A stretch of 64,000 nt of DNA from DSVZ01 sp037439785 (GCA_037439785.1 JBBIVJ010000018.1:1-64000), one strand, 5' to 3'; shown: positions 24,543 through 33,116, counted from the stretch's first letter. Translations and numbers: made by a program. The notes: generated by a model not told the origin, from the letters alone.

Positions 24543-25276
24543 TCCGGCGCGGAGTCGGCCGCCGCTGCGGCGGCGGCCCGCACCCGCTGTTTGTGGCGCA
24601 GCCGCCGCCACGCCAGCCACCCCACGCCGAACAGCACCAGCGCCAGCGTCCCGAAGTGCATGGGATGTCCCACGCGGCGGTCCATCCATCCCGCCCCGAG
24701 CAGCACCAGCGGTGCCGCCTCCGGCGCCAGACCAATCAGCGTCCCGAAAAGGTACTTCCGCCGTCCCACGCCGGAGAGGGACAGGGCCAGCGTGATCCAC
24801 ATCCCCGGCAGGGGCAGCAGCCGCGCCAGAATCACCCCGGACATGCCCGGGTCATGGGCCAGAAACCGCAGCGCCGGCGGCAGGTCCGGTAACGGGCCCT
24901 CCGCCCGCCCGCGCAGGACCAGAAAGGTCAGGAAGTAACTGGTCGTGGGCGCGAGCAGCGAGACCGCCAGCCCCCCCCAGAAACCAAACAGCGCCCCCGC
25001 CAGCGGGCAGAACACCAGCCGCGGGACCCCCAGAAAAATCAGCAGCGCCGTGCCGGCATAAAACCAGAGCACCCCCACCCAGCCGGTGCGGCGCAACCAC
25101 CGGGCCGCCTCTCCGGCCGGCTCGAGCCAGTCCCGCAACGGCGTCAGCCGGTAGGCCAGCATCCCGGCCAGCACCACGACCAGCAGCACCGCCGCGCGGG
25201 CCAGGATGCGGCGGCCGGAGAACCCCGCCCCCGCCCGCGGCGGGACTTCCGGCGCATGGCGCGAGGCGCGGCTCAC
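24521..25276 (-). CDS. VTT (SNARE-associated/DedA-like) domain membrane protein
   Basis: 251 residues, about five or six membrane segments. The central part (FLGVPRLVFCPLAGALFGFWGGLAVSLLAPTTSYFLTFLVLRG, then GVILARLLPLPGMWITLALSLSGV) matches the VTT domain of TVP38/DedA-type proteins, thought to move lipids across membranes. The start is taken as GTG at 25276, which overlaps the stop of the glycosyltransferase upstream (GTGA); a longer frame up to 25351 would overlap it by 79 nt. Coupling to a polyprenyl-phosphate-type glycosyltransferase supports a role in lipid-linked sugar handling. Confidence 0.88.
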   Translation of the reverse strand: MSRASRHAPEVPPRAGAGFSGRRILARAAVLLVVVLAGMLAYRLTPLRDWLEPAGEAARWLRRTGWVGVLWFYAGTALLIFLGVPRLVFCPLAGALFGFWGGLAVSLLAPTTSYFLTFLVLRGRAEGPLPDLPPALRFLAHDPGMSGVILARLLPLPGMWITLALSLSGVGRRKYLFGTLIGLAPEAAPLVLLGAGWMDRRVGHPMHFGTLALVLFGVGWLAWRRLRHKQRVRAAAAAAADSAPDQTAPPA

Positions 25277-26028
25277 GGCAAGGGCGGGGAAACGGGCTCC
25301 CCGGTTTCCGGCTCCAAACGGTCGGCGGGCAGCGCCCGCGCCGCGTACCAACGCATGGCCAGGCAGTCGCGCAGCCCGCGCCAGAGCCGGTTGCCGATGC
25401 CGTATTTCGAGACCCCCCGCGTGCGGGGCCGGTGGTTGACCGGGAGTTCCACCACCGTGAAGCCCTGCCAGCGCAGCAGGCTGGGCAGAAACCGGTGCTG
25501 GCCGTTGAAGACCGGCACCTCGCGCAGGGCCGCCCGGCGGATGACGCGGAAGGTGCAGCCGGCGTCGCTGACGTGGTCGCCGGTGATCCAGTTGCGATAG
25601 GCATTGGCCAGGCGGCTGGAGAGGCGTTTGACCCGGGAATCCTGCCGCCGGAGGCGGATGCCGGTCACGCAGGCCACGCCGGGGGTCAGGGCCGTCAGCA
25701 GCGCCGGCAGGTCGGCCGGGTCGTTCTGGCCGTCGGCGTCCAGGGTGGCGATGACCTCGCCGCGCGCGCGCGCGCAGCCGGAGGCGTAGGCGGCGCTCTG
25801 ACCGAAGTTGCGGCGATGCCGGAGCAGGCGCAGTTCGGGGTGCCGCGTGCGCAGCCCCGCCAGTACCGCCGCGCTGCCGTCGGTGCTCCCGTCGTCCACC
25901 GCCAGGATTTCAAACGTGCGGCCGGTGGCACGCAGCGTGGCGGCGATTTCCTCGACGAGGCCGGGAAGGTTGTCCGCCTCGTTGAAGACCGGCAGCACCA
26001 CGCTGACCTGCGGGGGGGAAGGGTGCAT
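25273..26028 (-). CDS. Family 2 glycosyltransferase (dolichol-phosphate mannosyltransferase-like)
   Basis: 251 residues. GT-A fold motifs: VVLPVFNEADNLPGL, AVDDGSTDGS, the DxD-containing ATLDADGQNDPADL, and RPRTRGVSKYGIGNRLWRG, typical for enzymes that put a sugar on polyprenyl phosphate. There is no C-terminal membrane pair, so it is the short soluble or peripheral type. ATG at 26028; an extension to 26091 looks non-native. It follows sucC at 87 nt and is coupled by a GTGA overlap to the VTT membrane protein. Confidence 0.92.
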   Translation of the reverse strand: MHPSPPQVSVVLPVFNEADNLPGLVEEIAATLRATGRTFEILAVDDGSTDGSAAVLAGLRTRHPELRLLRHRRNFGQSAAYASGCARARGEVIATLDADGQNDPADLPALLTALTPGVACVTGIRLRRQDSRVKRLSSRLANAYRNWITGDHVSDAGCTFRVIRRAALREVPVFNGQHRFLPSLLRWQGFTVVELPVNHRPRTRGVSKYGIGNRLWRGLRDCLAMRWYAARALPADRLEPETGEPVSPPLP

Positions 26029-26115
26029 CAACCGTGGCAGTGTCACCGCGGGCGGGCGGCCCGGGCAAGCGCAAGTCCGCCCGCCCGTCACGGCTCCCGG
26101 TCGCAGCGGCCGGAC

Positions 26116-27321
26116 TCAACTGCGCGCCGCCCGGACGACCTTCTGCGCGGCGTCGGCCATCGAGTCGGCGGGGATGACCGCCAGCCCGGAGGCGGTGAGG
26201 GTCTGGCGGGCGGCGGCGACGTTATTGCCCTCCAGCCGCACCACCAGCGGGAGGGTCAGGTGCGTTTCCCGGACCGCCGCCACCAGGCCCCGGGCGATGA
26301 CGTCGCAGTCCATGATGCCGCCGAAGATGTTGACGAGGATGGCGCGGACGGCGGGGTCCTTCATGATGATGCGGAAGGCGGCGGTGACCTGTTCGACGCT
26401 GGCGCCACCGCCCACGTCCAGGAAGTTGGCCGGCTCGCCGCCGTGATGCTGGATGATGTCCATGGTGGCCATGGCCAGGCCGGCACCGTTGACCAGGCAG
26501 GCGATGGAGCCGTCGAGCTTGATGTAGGTGAGGCCGTGCTGGCCGGCCTCGACCTCGAGGGGGGACTCCTCGTCCAGGTCCCGCCACGCCCGCAGCTCGG
26601 GGTGGCGGAACAGGCCGTTGTCGTCCAGGCTGATCTTGGCATCCAGGGCCAGCAAGGTGGGCTGGCCGTCCGGGCCTTCGACCACGCCCAGGGGGTTGAT
26701 TTCGACCAGCGAGGCGTCGCACTCCCACCAGGTGCGGAAGGCGCCCTGGAAAAGGCGGGCGGCCGCCCCCAGCAGCGGGCCGCGCAACTCCAGCGCCGCC
26801 GCCAGTTTGCGGGCCTGGAACGGCATCAACCCCAGGGCCGGGTCCACCGGCTCGCGCACGATCTGCTCCGGCGTGCGCGCGGCCACCTCCTCGATGTCCA
26901 TGCCGCCGGCGGCGCTGACCATGACCACCGGCCGGCCCGCCGCCCGGTCCAGCAGCACCGCGCAGTACAGCTCGCGCTGGATGCGGGCGCCGGCCTCGAT
27001 CAGGAGCCGCCGCACCCGCCGCCCCGTCGGCCCGGTCTGGCGGGTGACCAGCGTCTGGCCGAGCATCACCGTGGCCCGCGCCCGAACCTCCTCCGCGCTG
27101 GCGCAGACGTGCACGCCGCCCTGCAGGCCGCTGGTGAAGGTGCCCTTGCCACGTCCGCCGGCGTGGATCTGGGATTTGACCACCACCCGCGGGTGGCCGG
27201 CCGCCAGGAGTTTCTCGGCGGCAGCGCCGGCTTCTTCCGGCGTGAAGGCCGGGCCGCCGGGCGGGACGGCCACGCCGTGGCGGGCGAGGAGTTCCTTGGC
27301 CTGATGTTCGTGCAGATTCAT
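26116..27321 (-). CDS. sucC: Succinyl-CoA synthetase, ADP-forming, beta subunit
   Basis: 401 residues. It starts MNLHEHQAKELLARHGVAVP and contains the ATP-grasp region (VVVKSQIHAGGRGKGTF), ALDAKISLDDNG, the Mg-site stretch GLAMATMDIIQHHGGEPANFLDVGGGAS and NIFGGIMDCDVIARG, all typical for SucC. It works in the TCA cycle converting succinyl-CoA to succinate with ATP formation. The alpha subunit gene sucD, usually directly downstream, is absent here; the next gene is the glycosyltransferase. The ATG at 27321 has clear family similarity from the first residue. Confidence 0.95.
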   Translation of the reverse strand: MNLHEHQAKELLARHGVAVPPGGPAFTPEEAGAAAEKLLAAGHPRVVVKSQIHAGGRGKGTFTSGLQGGVHVCASAEEVRARATVMLGQTLVTRQTGPTGRRVRRLLIEAGARIQRELYCAVLLDRAAGRPVVMVSAAGGMDIEEVAARTPEQIVREPVDPALGLMPFQARKLAAALELRGPLLGAAARLFQGAFRTWWECDASLVEINPLGVVEGPDGQPTLLALDAKISLDDNGLFRHPELRAWRDLDEESPLEVEAGQHGLTYIKLDGSIACLVNGAGLAMATMDIIQHHGGEPANFLDVGGGASVEQVTAAFRIIMKDPAVRAILVNIFGGIMDCDVIARGLVAAVRETHLTLPLVVRLEGNNVAAARQTLTASGLAVIPADSMADAAQKVVRAARS

Positions 27322-27371
27322 GGACGCAAAGGCCGGCATGTTGGCGGGGCGGACCTGCCGCTTCAACGTTC

Positions 27372-27407
27372 AAAAAAACCGGGGCAGGGCGGGCCACCCC
27401 TCCCCGG
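27372..27407 (-). terminator. Strong intrinsic terminator after the lipoprotein hydrolase gene
   Basis: On the minus strand a GC stem (CCGGGG + AGGG pairing with CCCT + CCCCGG with a one-base bulge) is followed directly by seven Ts. It lies 35 nt after the hydrolase stop and about 50 nt before the sucC start, so sucC should have its own promoter. A second GC palindrome (CCCCGCGGCC/GGCCGCGGGG) lies just before it. Confidence 0.75.
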
Positions 27408-27441
27408 CCCCCGCGGCCCGGCCGGCCCCGGCCGCGGGGGC

Positions 27442-28743
27442 TCAGCGGGCCGGCGGCAGCAGGTAGTCGTCGGTAATTTTCCAAAACACGCCGGCCTCGC
27501 GCCGGAGGGGGCGGCAGGCCTCGTCGCCGGCGTCGCAGTTTTCGCGCAGCAACTGGAGCAGGTCGGAGCTGACGGCGGGGTTGCGGTGAAAATACCCGTG
27601 GCCGAGGAGGTCCACACGCACGCGGGCGTCCACGACGTCCACCCGGCGGGCCTCGCGCATCTGGCGTTTTTGTTCTTCAGTGAAGTCCTGCGGGCGCAAC
27701 TGGCCCAGGCGGCGCACGCCCTCGAACAGCCAGTTGGCCAGGGTTACCGCCCGGTCCTTCTCGCAGACGTACACGGTGAACCGGCGCACGGCCCAGGGGA
27801 CCTGCTCGGCGCCCAGACGCTGACCGGCCACTTCAAAGTCCAGGTCCGGGGCCAGGAGCACGAGGTTTTCGAGCTTGGGCAGCCGCACCGGCGTGCGCGC
27901 GGGACCGCGCCGCTCGATCAACAACTCCCGCACCGCGCTGGTAACCACGTCCGTCCCGCGGCTGTGGGCGACCAGGTGGATTTTTTCGACCTCGGCGCAG
28001 TCCAGCAGCGCCCGCAGGGCCAGCTTGAGATGCCCCACGGTGAACTCGCCGGACTCGCGGTCGTAGGTGTAACCGCGCAGGCCGCCCCGGCCCGCCGGCC
28101 AGGTGTACAACACCGGCACGCCCTGGCGGGGCAGGAAGTGCCAGAGCTGGGCCGCCACGCCGGCCGCCCAGTTGAAGTCGTTGTTGAAACCGTGCACAAA
28201 GACGAACACCTCCCGGCGCGGGCTTGCAGCCAGCCGCCGCCGCACCTCGGCTTGAAATGCCCGGGTTGCCCGTTCCTGACGGGCGGCCGGGCCGGCCTGC
28301 GGAGCGGGACCGGTGGGGGTGACCTCCAGCTCGGGCGCGGCCGGCCAGCGGCCCAGCTCCTGCACCCAGGCCACGCGCACGGGGACCGGCCGGGAGCGCG
28401 GGGCGCGGAGGCTTTCGCGGACCAGGGTCTGCCAGTCCAGCCCCCGGCCCAGCTCGACCTGGCAGGAGCCCCAGGCCAGCTCCTGCGAGCGGCGGTGCGT
28501 GTAGGCGGGTCGGCCGGCCGGGGGGCGTTCGAGGCGGCGGTCGGTGAGGTAGAGCAGGTCCACCCGGTTGGTGCGCAGGGACGGCGGCACCTGCTCGAAC
28601 GGGTTGTCGGGCCGGTCGCGGTACACGTTTGGTGTGGGCATCAACCGCGGGCCGGCACAGCCGCTCCACAACCCCGCGGCGAGGAGGCCCACCGCCCACG
28701 CCCGGCCCGCCCCGGGCAACGGCCGCGCACACCGGTGTTTCAT
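27442..28743 (-). CDS. Lipoprotein alpha/beta hydrolase (DUF900 family)
   Basis: 433 residues. The N-terminus ends LWSGC (C29), a lipobox with an unusual W at -3. The C-terminal half (about 180-400) is an alpha/beta hydrolase of the DUF900 type: EVFVFVHGFNNDFNWAAG, the nucleophile elbow LVAHSRGTDVV, VLLAPDLDFEV and a late GHGYFHRN histidine. Serine esterase or lipase activity in the envelope is likely; the substrate is unknown. It is followed by a strong terminator, so it is transcribed alone. The ATG at 28743 directly follows a perfect palindrome. Confidence 0.88.
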   Translation of the reverse strand: MKHRCARPLPGAGRAWAVGLLAAGLWSGCAGPRLMPTPNVYRDRPDNPFEQVPPSLRTNRVDLLYLTDRRLERPPAGRPAYTHRRSQELAWGSCQVELGRGLDWQTLVRESLRAPRSRPVPVRVAWVQELGRWPAAPELEVTPTGPAPQAGPAARQERATRAFQAEVRRRLAASPRREVFVFVHGFNNDFNWAAGVAAQLWHFLPRQGVPVLYTWPAGRGGLRGYTYDRESGEFTVGHLKLALRALLDCAEVEKIHLVAHSRGTDVVTSAVRELLIERRGPARTPVRLPKLENLVLLAPDLDFEVAGQRLGAEQVPWAVRRFTVYVCEKDRAVTLANWLFEGVRRLGQLRPQDFTEEQKRQMREARRVDVVDARVRVDLLGHGYFHRNPAVSSDLLQLLRENCDAGDEACRPLRREAGVFWKITDDYLLPPAR

Positions 28744-28760
28744 GCCCGCAGCCTGCGGGC
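28744..28760. promoter_or_regulatory. Perfect palindrome abutting the hydrolase start codon
   Basis: GCCCGCAG-C-CTGCGGGC, an 8-bp inverted repeat around one base, lies directly upstream of the minus-strand ATG at 28743. In the mRNA it would form a hairpin touching the start codon; in DNA it could be an operator. Confidence 0.45.
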
Positions 28761-28781
28761 GCGTCGTCGGGCCGACAAGTT

Positions 28782-28811
28782 TTTCGGAGTTTCGGAGTTT
28801 CGGAGTTTCGG
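28782..28811. repeat. 8-bp tandem repeat TTTCGGAG (3.75 units)
   Basis: Exact head-to-tail units at 28782, 28790, 28798 and a partial at 28806, inside the 170-nt spacer between divergent genes starting at 28743 (minus) and 28914 (plus). The copy number could change by slippage and shift the spacing of promoter elements. Confidence 0.8.
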
Positions 28812-28913
28812 CCTGTTGGCAGCGGGGGGCCCCGCGGGCGGCTTGTGGCTTGGCGAACGGCGGGGGTGGGTGCTACAACCCGCCTCTTTGAACGCGTCCA
28901 AGCGCCGCACAGC

Positions 28914-29774
28914 ATGATTGTCATCACCGACGAACGGTGCACGGCCTACCACCTGCCGGGGCACCCGGAGCGCCCCGCGCGGATCACCCGTACCCTCGAG
29001 CGGCTGCGCGCGCAGACGCGCCTGCCCCTGCGCTGGGAAACGCCCGGCCCGGTCCGAGAGGCGCAACTGCTCCGCTGCCACTCGGCGCGGCACCTCGCCC
29101 GCCTCGAACTGGCGGTGGACTTTGACGCGGACACGCCGGCCTACCCGGACATTCGCGCCCATGCCGAACGCAGCGCCGGCGCGGCGTTGCAGGCCATGGA
29201 GCGGGCGCTGGAGGGGCAGCGGGCCTTCAGCCTGATGCGCCCCCCGGGCCACCACGCCACCCGTGAGCGGGCGATGGGATTCTGCTACCTGAACTCGGTG
29301 GCCATCGCGATCCGGGAGGCCCTGGCGCGGGGCCGGACGCGCGTGGCGGTGTTCGACTTCGACGTCCACCACGGCAACGGCACCGAGGACATCCTGCTCG
29401 GGCTGCCGGAGTGCGCCTTTTTTTCCGTGCACCAATACCCGGCCTATCCGGGGACCGGCGAGAGTTCCCGCCAGAACGCCCGCAACTATCCGGTGCCGCC
29501 GGGGGCGCCCCGTGCCGACTACCGCGCGGCGCTGGCGCAGGCGCTGGAGGACCTGCAGGCCTACGAGCCGACGCTGGTCGGGGTGTCGGCCGGCTTTGAT
29601 GCTTTTCGCGAGGACTCGTTGAGCGACGCGGCGCTCGAGGAGGAGGATTTCGCGTGGTTGGGGGAGGCGTTTCGGAAACTGGGCGTGCCGGTGTTCAGTG
29701 TGCTGGAAGGCGGTTACAGCAGCCGGTTGCCCGACCTGGTGCTGGCGTACCTGACCGGTTGGGAGGGTGGATGA
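28914..29774 (+). CDS. Histone deacetylase family protein
   Basis: 286 residues. The arginase-like deacetylase fold shows MRPPGHHAT with H113 and H114 (charge relay), VFDFDVHHGNGTED with the zinc ligands around D150 and H152, VSAGFDAF with the third ligand, and SVLEGGYS. Bacterial members deacetylate acetylated lysines or polyamines. The fold is complete and the length normal. The ATG at 28914 puts the first strand at residue 2. No acetyltransferase partner (AcuA) is adjacent. Confidence 0.93.
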   Translation: MIVITDERCTAYHLPGHPERPARITRTLERLRAQTRLPLRWETPGPVREAQLLRCHSARHLARLELAVDFDADTPAYPDIRAHAERSAGAALQAMERALEGQRAFSLMRPPGHHATRERAMGFCYLNSVAIAIREALARGRTRVAVFDFDVHHGNGTEDILLGLPECAFFSVHQYPAYPGTGESSRQNARNYPVPPGAPRADYRAALAQALEDLQAYEPTLVGVSAGFDAFREDSLSDAALEEEDFAWLGEAFRKLGVPVFSVLEGGYSSRLPDLVLAYLTGWEGG

Positions 29775-29922
29775 ACCGCGCCCGCTCCCTGACCCGGCCG
29801 GGCGTGGTGCAGAACAAACTTGCGCCGGAGACGCGTTTTTGGAGCATCCTGCGCCTTCCGGCCCCTGCCGGCCGGTGCCGCCGGCCCGGCGCGGGGGAGG
29901 ATCGGACCAGTCCTTGCATCGC

Positions 29923-30822
29923 ATGAAGAAGACCGCCTCGAGCACGAGCAAGCCGGTACTGCGCCTGGGCCTGCCCAAGGGCAGCCTGCAGGAGGCCACC
30001 CTGGAAAAGATGGCCCGGGCCGGCTTCCACATCCATCTCAGCAGTCGCTCCTACATCCCGTACGTGGACGACGAGGAGCTGGACATCCGCCTCATTCGCG
30101 CCCAGGAGATCAGCCGCTACGTCGAGCACGGCTACCTGGATGCCGGCATCACCGGCCACGATTGGATCGTCGAGAACGGCTCCAAAGTGCACGAGGTGGG
30201 GGAATTTCTGTTCAGCAAGGCCACCCGCCAGCCCACCCGCTGGGTGCTCTGCGTGCCGGAGGACTCGCCGGTCAGGTCCGTGCGCGACCTCGAAGGCAAA
30301 CGCATCGCCACCGAGGTCGTCCAGATCACCCGCCGCTACCTCCGCCGCCACAAGGTCCGGGCGCAGGTCGAGTTCTCCTGGGGCGCCACCGAGGTCAAGG
30401 CCCACGAGCTGGTGGACGCCATTGTCGAGGTTACCGAGACCGGCGCCTCCCTCCGCGCGAACAAGCTGCGGATCGTGGACACGCTGCTGGTCTCCACGCC
30501 CCGGCTGGTGGCCCATCACAACGCCTGGCGCGACCCCTGGAAACGGGGCAAGATCGAGCGGCTGGCCCTGCTGCTGCGCGGCGCCATCGAGGCCGAGGCC
30601 AAGGTGGGGCTGAAGATGAACGTCCCCGAGGCGCGCCTGCCCGGCCTGCTCGAGGCCCTGCCCGCCCTCCGCAACCCCACCATCTCCCGCCTCAGCCAGC
30701 CGGATTGGGTGGCGGTCGAGACCGTCATTGACGAGCACGTCGTCCGCGACCTCATCCCCCGCCTCAAGGCCTCCGGCGCAGAAGGAATCATTGAGTACCC
30801 GTTGAACAAGGTGGTATATTGA
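29923..30822 (+). CDS. hisG: ATP phosphoribosyltransferase, long form
   Basis: 299 residues. First enzyme of histidine synthesis, joining ATP and PRPP. The catalytic part includes LRLGLPKGSLQEATL, GYLDAGITGHDW, RIATEVVQITRRYL and the PRPP loop EVTETGASLRANKLRIVD. A C-terminal regulatory domain (about 220-299: AKVGLKMNVPEARLPGLLEALPAL, TVIDEHVVRDLIPRLKASGAEGIIEYPLNKVVY) marks the long, histidine-inhibited HisG that works without HisZ. The ATG at 29923 is preferred over a longer frame that overlaps the previous gene. No other his gene is nearby. Confidence 0.96.
   Translation: MKKTASSTSKPVLRLGLPKGSLQEATLEKMARAGFHIHLSSRSYIPYVDDEELDIRLIRAQEISRYVEHGYLDAGITGHDWIVENGSKVHEVGEFLFSKATRQPTRWVLCVPEDSPVRSVRDLEGKRIATEVVQITRRYLRRHKVRAQVEFSWGATEVKAHELVDAIVEVTETGASLRANKLRIVDTLLVSTPRLVAHHNAWRDPWKRGKIERLALLLRGAIEAEAKVGLKMNVPEARLPGLLEALPALRNPTISRLSQPDWVAVETVIDEHVVRDLIPRLKASGAEGIIEYPLNKVVY
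30791..30820 (+). promoter_or_regulatory. Putative promoter at the end of hisG for the bS22-like gene
   Basis: TTGAGT (30791-30796), 18 nt, TATATT (30815-30820). The -10 ends 17 nt before the ATG at 30838, giving a leader of about 10 nt. AT-rich hexamers are rare in this GC-rich window. Confidence 0.4.
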
Positions 30823-30837
30823 AGCTCGCGAACACGT

Positions 30838-30939
30838 ATGGGTTCCCTGAAAAAACGTCGCAAGGCGAAGATCAACAAACACAAACGGCGCAAGAAGCTT
30901 CGTCAGCACCGCCACAAGAAGCGCACCTGGCAAAAGTGA
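30838..30939 (+). CDS. AURKAIP1/COX24-domain mini-protein (bS22-like ribosomal protein)
   Basis: 33 residues, strongly basic: begins MGSLKKRRKAKINKHKRRKK and ends KKRTWQK, with 20 lysine/arginine residues and almost no acidic ones. The MGS-KKRRK-K---K-RKK pattern matches the AURKAIP1/COX24 C-terminal domain found in mitochondrial mS38 and in the mycobacterial small-subunit protein bS22, which is also 33 residues long. It probably binds the decoding-site region of the 30S subunit. It lies 15 nt after hisG and may have its own promoter at the end of that gene. It is below the size most gene finders keep. Confidence 0.85.
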   Translation: MGSLKKRRKAKINKHKRRKKLRQHRHKKRTWQK

Positions 30940-31036
30940 CGCGCTCGGAGTGGTGACGGGAGGTTCCTCCGGCCGGACCTACCGGCCCGGCGCGGTCCCG
31001 GCCCCCCTCCCGGGTCCCATCCGGTTCGCCTCGCGC

Positions 31037-32719
31037 ATGAACCTCCGCTGCTGGCTCGCCGTCGTCCTGGGGGCCGCGCTCGCGGTGGGATGCTCGGCGC
31101 GGCACTCCCCGGCGCCCTCCCCGCCGACCGCGCGGACCCGGGCCGCCAGCCCCGAACTGGACCGGCGCGTCGAGGCCGCCGCCCGCTACGCGGCCGGCGT
31201 CGTGCACGACCTGCGGGGGGAACCGGCCGAGGCCGAAGCCAGCTTCCGGAGCACCCTCCGGGCCGACCCCGCCTTCGAGGCCCTCGCCCTGGATCTGGCC
31301 CAGCGCCACCTGCGGGGACGCCGCCCGGACGCAGCGATCGAGGTGCTCGGCGAGGCGGCGCGCCAGCCGCATGCCTCAGCCCAGGTCTTCGGCTGGCTGG
31401 GGACCGCCCACGCCCAAACCACCAACCTCGCCGCGGCGGTCACCGCCTTCCGCGAGGCCATCCGCCGCGCGCCGGACTCGTTTCTGGGCTACCACGGGCT
31501 GGCCATGCTCCATCTGAACCACCGCCAGACCAACGCGGCCCTGGCGGTGCTGGATGAGGCGGCGGCGCGCGCGTCCGCCTCCGCCCCCCTGCTGGTGGAC
31601 CTGGCCGGCTTCCACGTCGCGGCCGGTCGCCTGCGGCTGTTGCCCGCCGAGGTGGTCAAGCCCCGTGCGCTGGCCCTCCTGGATCGGGCCGCGCGGCTGA
31701 ACCCCGAGGACCCGGCGGTGCGCGAGCGCATGGCCGAGGCCTACCGCGCCCTGGGTGAAGTCCGCCAGGCCACCGCCCTGTACGAGCAGTTGCTCCGGGA
31801 TCACCCCCCGGAAGACCGCCGCCAACGGCTCCTGCTCCGCGAACAGCTTTTCCAGCTCTACGTGCGCGCCGGCGAAACCGCCCACGCCCGCGCCCAGCTC
31901 GAGGCCCTCATCCAGGACGACCCCGCCAACCCCCGCGTCCATGCCCTGCTGGGCGCCCTGGCGCTCGAGGAAAAGCAGTTCGCCGAGGCCGAGCGCGCCT
32001 TCGACAAGGCCCTGCTGCTCGAACCGGACCTCGAACCGGTGTACTACGACCTGGTGGGCGTGAAGCTGACGCTGGGCAAGCCCGACGAGGCCTGGGAACT
32101 GCTCGAACAGGCCCGGCGCCGCTTCCGCCCCGGCTTTTTGCTCGAGTTCTACAGCGGCCTGACCCGCGCCGCCCGCCGCGAATATGCCGAGGCGGTCGAA
32201 CACTACGAGGCCGCCGAACTGCTGGCCCGCGTCAGTGAACCGGCCCGGCTCAACGACCTGTTTTACTTCCAGCTCGGCGCCGCGCGCGAGCGCGCCGGGC
32301 GCATCCCGGAAGCCGAAACCGCCCTGCGCCGGTGCCTGGAACTCAATCCCGACCACGACGAGGCCCTCAACTATCTGGCCTACATGTGGGCCGAGCGCGG
32401 CGAAAACCTCGAAGAAGCCCGCCCCTTCATTGAACGGGCCCTCCGCCACGAACCGGACAACCCCGCCTACCTCGACACCCTGGCCTGGGTGCTCTTCAAA
32501 CAAGGGCTCCACGCCGAGGCGCTGGAGGTTCAACTGAAGGCCGTCCGCCTCATGCCCAAACCCGACGCCACCCTGCTGGACCATCTGGGCGACATCTACC
32601 ACGCGCTGGGGCGGGAGACGGAGGCCCGCCAGGCCTGGGAGCAGTCGCTGGGCGTTGAACCCAACCCTGCCGTCGAGCAAAAGCTGGGCGTCCGCCCCGC
32701 GGAGCCGGCCGCGCCCTGA
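31037..32719 (+). CDS. TPR-repeat lipoprotein
   Basis: 560 residues. A signal peptide with a possible lipobox (ALAVGC, C19) is followed by repeating tetratricopeptide units to the end, for example AEASFRSTLRADPAFEALAL, AAVTAFREAIRRAPDSFLGYHGLAML, AERAFDKALLLEPDLEPVYYDLVGVKL, AETALRRCLELNPDHDEALNYLAYM and ALEVQLKAVRLMPKPDATLLDHLGDIYHALG. TPR scaffolds bind other proteins, here on the periplasmic side or outer membrane. The ATG at 31037 gives the lipoprotein signal. The following DUF2203 gene starts 7 nt after its stop. Confidence 0.88.
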   Translation: MNLRCWLAVVLGAALAVGCSARHSPAPSPPTARTRAASPELDRRVEAAARYAAGVVHDLRGEPAEAEASFRSTLRADPAFEALALDLAQRHLRGRRPDAAIEVLGEAARQPHASAQVFGWLGTAHAQTTNLAAAVTAFREAIRRAPDSFLGYHGLAMLHLNHRQTNAALAVLDEAAARASASAPLLVDLAGFHVAAGRLRLLPAEVVKPRALALLDRAARLNPEDPAVRERMAEAYRALGEVRQATALYEQLLRDHPPEDRRQRLLLREQLFQLYVRAGETAHARAQLEALIQDDPANPRVHALLGALALEEKQFAEAERAFDKALLLEPDLEPVYYDLVGVKLTLGKPDEAWELLEQARRRFRPGFLLEFYSGLTRAARREYAEAVEHYEAAELLARVSEPARLNDLFYFQLGAARERAGRIPEAETALRRCLELNPDHDEALNYLAYMWAERGENLEEARPFIERALRHEPDNPAYLDTLAWVLFKQGLHAEALEVQLKAVRLMPKPDATLLDHLGDIYHALGRETEARQAWEQSLGVEPNPAVEQKLGVRPAEPAAP

Positions 32720-32726
32720 ACCGACC

Positions 32727-33116
32727 GTGCGCTTCACCCGCCACTACACCCGCCAGGAGGCCGACCAGTTGCTGCCGGACATCCGCCGCTGGCTCAACCG
32801 CCTGCGCCTGCTCCAGCCCGTCCTTGACCAGCACCAGCGCGTCCTCCAACCCCTCCTCCGCCAGGGGCGCGACCTGGGCGGCGAAAGCGTCCACGCCTAC
32901 TTGCGCACCCTGGCGGACGCCCACCATGTGCTGGCCGAGTTCGCCCGCCGGCAAATCCAGTTGAAAGACCTGGAGCGCGGTCTGGTGGACTTCCCTGCCA
33001 TCCTGGGCGGACGCGAGGTGTTTCTCTGCTGGGAGGAGGGCGAGCCGGCGATCGAGTACTGGCACGACCTGGACGCCGGCTACGCCGGGCGCAGTCCGCT
33101 GGAGTCGGGGGACTGA
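32727..33116 (+). CDS. DUF2203 domain protein
   Basis: 129 residues. It matches the DUF2203 pattern: FTRHYTRQEADQLLPDIRRWLNRLR at the start, a helical centre with a glutamine-rich stretch, and the conserved ending LVDFPAILGGREVFLCWEEGEPAIEYWHDLDAGYAGRSPL. Function is unknown in the family. The GTG start at 32727 is chosen because the family begins exactly here; an earlier ATG would overlap the TPR gene. Spacing of 7 nt suggests co-transcription with the TPR lipoprotein. Confidence 0.88.
   Translation: MRFTRHYTRQEADQLLPDIRRWLNRLRLLQPVLDQHQRVLQPLLRQGRDLGGESVHAYLRTLADAHHVLAEFARRQIQLKDLERGLVDFPAILGGREVFLCWEEGEPAIEYWHDLDAGYAGRSPLESGD

Noticed and set aside
25432..28917. A 1161-codon plus-strand open frame opposite the glycosyltransferase, sucC and the hydrolase
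   Set aside because: Antisense of three well-recognised genes; long open antisense frames are expected at this GC content.
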